Below, piece after piece: positions 61,937 through 64,000 of a stretch of 64,000 nt of DNA. Each line of letters begins with the position of its first letter. The stretch's first letter is position 1. The translations under genes and the position numbers were made by a program. Below the pieces are notes generated by a model. That model worked only from the letters and a program-made list of their open reading frames with translations. It was not told the DNA's origin and ran no database searches. The stretch is taken from contig NZ_KV392042.1 in assembly GCF_001618145.1 (NCBI RefSeq), positions 81,159 to 145,158 of the forward strand, given 5' to 3'. The stretch comes from Oceanobacillus damuensis. GTDB taxonomy: Bacteria; Bacillota; Bacilli; Bacillales; Amphibacillaceae.

Positions 61937-62257
61937 ATGTTTACATTCAAGACGATCGGAAATAAAGACAGATTAGAAGTCATATTAGATGGTGACCTGG
62001 ATATTGATGGCACAGAGGTTGTGGACAACGATCTGCTTCCACTGCTGCTGAAGTCAAATCGGGTTGTTATAAATTTCAAAGATGTTCCATTTGTGGATTC
62101 ATCTGGAATGGGATTATTCATGAAAATAGTTCAGACATTAAAAGAGATAGAAATTAACGTTGCTGTTACAAATATAAAGCCAGATGTATATGAAGTGTTT
62201 GAGTTATTGCAAATCCCGGATATTGTAGGCAAGGATGTATTTGAAGGATCTATGTAA
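61937..62257 (+). CDS. STAS-domain anti-sigma factor antagonist (second copy)
   Basis: A 106-residue STAS protein starting at ATG 61937 behind AACAGGAGG. It has RLEVILDGDLDID and FKDVPFVDSSGMGLFMKIVQ, with the phosphorylatable Ser in DSSG. It differs from the first STAS in the operon, so the kinase may balance two partners, for example one linked to the sensor and one to the FapA protein directly upstream. It is the last gene before a clear terminator. Confidence 0.9.
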   Translation: MFTFKTIGNKDRLEVILDGDLDIDGTEVVDNDLLPLLLKSNRVVINFKDVPFVDSSGMGLFMKIVQTLKEIEINVAVTNIKPDVYEVFELLQIPDIVGKDVFEGSM

Positions 62258-62264
62258 ACGAAGG

Positions 62265-62293
62265 AAAAAGCCACTCGTAAATGAGTGGCTTTA
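62265..62293 (+). terminator. Terminator of the partner-switching operon
   Basis: AAAAAGCCACTC and GAGTGGCTTT form a 10-bp perfect stem with a 6-base loop. Confidence 0.9.
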
Positions 62294-62460
62294 ATAGTTA
62301 TATAGGAAAGCATGAAACTTATTATTGTTAATATTGCCTTCACAGTAATGTAACATGTCCAAACACTTAACCGAGTTACAGGAGCAATTTTACATACTGC
62401 TGGCAAAAGAATGGGTGAAGAAGCAGCGTAAAGGCCAATGAAGGTTTTCGATTTCCCAAG

Positions 62461-62488
62461 TTGACTATTTAATTCTTTAGATTATAAT
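62461..62488 (+). promoter_or_regulatory. Sigma-A promoter upstream of the YczE-family gene
   Basis: TTGACT (62461-62466) and TATAAT (62483-62488) with a 16-base spacer. The 62294-62460 stretch before it shows no gene. Confidence 0.7.
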
Positions 62489-62592
62489 TGTTGTATGGTC
62501 AAATACTAACCGTGTTGCTTTTAGTTATCTGTGCATTGCACTTGTCATGGATTCCTTTCCTTCCTAGAAGTTTCGGTTCAGGGTATTAATGA

Positions 62593-62622
62593 AAAGAGGC
62601 AGGTTCTTGCCTGTTTTTTTTA
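62593..62622 (+). terminator. Terminator in the leader of the YczE-family gene (possible attenuator)
   Basis: AAAGAGGCAGG TTCTTG CCTGTTTTTTTT forms a short GC-core stem extended by A-T and G-T pairs and ends in eight Ts. It lies between the promoter at 62461 and the start codon at 62656, so read-through must be regulated or partial. The leader of about 100 bases matches no riboswitch I know. Confidence 0.65.
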
Positions 62623-62655
62623 ATGCCTTCAGATAGAAGAGGGGGTTGTTGAAAA

Positions 62656-63285
62656 ATGAATTATATCTTTCGATGGTCTTTTTTTGTTTTAGGGGTTATT
62701 ATATTCAGTTATGGTATTGCATTGACGATAACTATGCAACACTTGGGAATTCATCCATGGGACGTATTGAACGTTGCATTTTCTAATCAAGTCGGTCTTA
62801 CTGTAGGATCTTGGAATATCATTATTTCCGGTATCTTAATTATTTTATCCTTGATTCTTGACAAAAGCTATATTCGATTAGGTACTTTTGCGAATGCGCT
62901 TCTTGTAGGCTTATTCGTAGATTTGTATTTATGGCTGGGGATTCTTCCATCAGCCACCAGCTCTATATATGATATATTCTTTATGATACTTGGAATTATC
63001 ATTATGGGATTTGGCGGCGGGATGTATAATGCTGCAGGAGTAGGTTCAGGGCCGAGAGATGGATTTATGCTGGGCATTGCAAATAAGACAGGGGTCTCGG
63101 TTGGGAAGGTCAGAATTATTACGGAAAGTGTTGTGCTCGTTATCGGCCTTCTAATAGGTGGTCCGGTATTTGCATTTACCTTCATCTTTACGTTTATCCA
63201 AAGTCCAATCTTCCAATACACGTATATCCGACTCGGGAAATTCGTGCTCAAGAAGGATTATAAGCGTACCGAATTGTCTCATTGA
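62656..63285 (+). CDS. YczE/YyaS/YitT-family membrane protein
   Basis: A 209-residue protein with about five hydrophobic segments. It begins RWSFFVLGVIIFSYGIALTI, with LGIHPWDVLNVAFSN and a glycine-rich GFGGGMYNAAGVGSGPRDGF typical of YczE-like proteins. The ATG follows AGAGGGGGTTG. The function of the family is not established; YczE of B. subtilis is linked to surfactin production, and transport is suspected for others. The upstream leader terminator suggests controlled expression. Confidence 0.85.
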   Translation: MNYIFRWSFFVLGVIIFSYGIALTITMQHLGIHPWDVLNVAFSNQVGLTVGSWNIIISGILIILSLILDKSYIRLGTFANALLVGLFVDLYLWLGILPSATSSIYDIFFMILGIIIMGFGGGMYNAAGVGSGPRDGFMLGIANKTGVSVGKVRIITESVVLVIGLLIGGPVFAFTFIFTFIQSPIFQYTYIRLGKFVLKKDYKRTELSH

Positions 63286-63325
63286 CTTACCTGACGATTT
63301 GATAAATCAATAGATAACCGCTTAT

Positions 63326-63356
63326 AAAAATAGACAGTATTACTGTCTATTTTTTG
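63326..63356 (+). terminator. Terminator of the YczE-family gene
   Basis: AAAAATAGACAGTA and TACTGTCTATTTTTT pair over about 14 bp. Confidence 0.9.
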
Positions 63357-63545
63357 TTGTTCTTCATTCTTTACAGTTTCTGTGAAGATATATGTGCTTC
63401 TGCTGTCGTTCGGGATTGCTCTGTGCGTAAGCTTTCCACGACACGAACCAAAGTCACGTCTGAAACTATTATCATGCTGGATTGATAGAAGTTGACGGTC
63501 ATTCGATTTATGAAAATCAATTGGCAGGGGAAAGAGGAGGGAAAT

Positions 63546-64000
63546 GACGTTCATCGAGCTGGATGAAGATCAATTGGCTGGAGAATCAGTGTGGAAATGA
63601 AGTTCATCAGGTTTATGAAGATCATTTGGCCGGAGAGTCTGTGTTGAACTGAAGTTCATCAGGTTTATGAAGATCAATTGGCGGGAGAATCAGTGTGGAA
63701 AAGATGTTCATCAGGTTTATGAAGATCAATTGGCTGGAGAGTCTGTGTTGAAATGAAGTTCATCAGGTTTATGAAGATCAATTGGCTGGAGAATCAGTGT
63801 GAAAATGAAGTTCATCAGGTTTATGAAGATCATTTGGCCGGAGAATCAGTGTGGAAAAGATGTTCATTGGGTTTATGAAGATCAATTGGCTGGAGAATCA
63901 ATGTGGAAATGAAGTTCATCAGGTTTATGAAGATCAATTGGCCGGAGAGTCTGTGTGGAAATGAAGTTCATCAGGTTTATGAAGATCAATTGGCTGGAGA
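63546..64000. repeat. 52-bp tandem repeat (minisatellite), at least nine units, running off the window
   Basis: Units begin at 63546, 63599, 63651, 63703, 63755, 63807, 63859, 63911 and 63963. Each is 52 bases except the first (53). A unit reads GAAGTTCATCAGGTTTATGA then AGATCAATTGGCTGGAGAAT and CAGTGTGGAAAT, with a few variants (GATGTTC, CATTTGGCC, GAGTCTGTGTTG). A diverged earlier copy starts near 63488. Since 52 is not a multiple of three and a TGA falls at the junctions, the array does not encode a continuous protein. Each unit has the small hairpin TTCAT...ATGAA. Nothing else is seen from 63357 to 63545. Confidence 0.95.

Noticed and set aside
62131..62406. 91-codon minus-strand frame after the partner-switching operon
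   Set aside because: It runs antisense through the STAS gene and its terminator, with no start signal.
63546..64000. Possible CRISPR array at the right end
   Set aside because: Repeats are direct and contiguous with no unique spacers between them; the 52-base period is uniform, so it is a minisatellite, not a CRISPR.

Overview
This 64-kb window is AT-rich Gram-positive DNA. Ribosome binding sites of the AGGAGG/GGGGGA type, frequent GTG/TTG starts, a Spo0E-family protein, a DUF4256 protein, RNase J, CcpA (cre) sites and holin-like type I toxin loci all point to a spore-forming Bacillaceae. A marine or halotolerant group such as Oceanobacillus/Virgibacillus would fit, but the genus is my inference. 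No rRNA, tRNA, CRISPR array or intact prophage is visible. The window looks like a chromosomal accessory/metabolic region with many small repeats and several decayed genes.

Layout. 1-4.2 kb: a cut-off gene, an unknown 272-aa protein paired with a membrane-anchored GIY-YIG-like nuclease, a HAD phosphatase, traces of a type I toxin locus and a frameshifted DUF4256 gene. 4.5-17 kb: a GPH sugar symporter, a frameshifted TauE/SafE exporter, a SEC-C protein, a 2-hydroxycarboxylate carrier divergent from an L-2-hydroxyacid dehydrogenase, a GNAT acetyltransferase, a stand-alone SAICAR synthetase, a SEC-C/HEAT-like gene broken twice, a quinone-oxidoreductase-like enzyme and a UvrA-like ATPase. 17-23.5 kb: a broken holin-like toxin with its antisense RNA, then azoR, a beta-hydroxyacid dehydrogenase and a GntP permease divergent from a LysR regulator, then an MFS carrier. 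24.4-41.3 kb: a membrane AraC regulator, an internally deleted IS21-type element, then a long co-directional run (M20 peptidase, peptide ABC transporter, N-formylglutamate-amidohydrolase-like enzyme, gamma-glutamyltransferase, secreted Ntn-hydrolase-like protein, C26 gamma-glutamyl hydrolase). 41.8-52.6 kb: RNase J, an acetoin-reductase-like SDR, a small retropepsin pair, acylphosphatase, a sulfonate/nitrate-type ABC transporter, and an M20 peptidase with a DUF3100 two-protein membrane system. 52.9-62.3 kb: a PAS-GGDEF-EAL protein divergent from a c-di-GMP-I riboswitch that precedes a seven-gene partner-switching/chemosensor/FapA operon. 62.6-64 kb: a YczE-family membrane protein and a 52-bp tandem repeat running off the end.

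The two most interesting systems are (i) the apparent local c-di-GMP circuit, in which an EAL enzyme faces a c-di-GMP riboswitch and an operon with a GHKL kinase, two STAS proteins, a PP2C phosphatase, a Cache/HAMP sensor and a Jag-N/FapA protein but no sigma factor; and (ii) the cre-controlled gamma-glutamyl/N-acyl peptide scavenging island with a large secreted hydrolase whose likely N-terminal nucleophile is Ser instead of Cys.

The window also holds four single-base homopolymer frameshifts in otherwise well-conserved genes. These may be real decay or sequencing errors. A separate 25-bp fold-back insertion inside one gene looks like a template-switch mutation.
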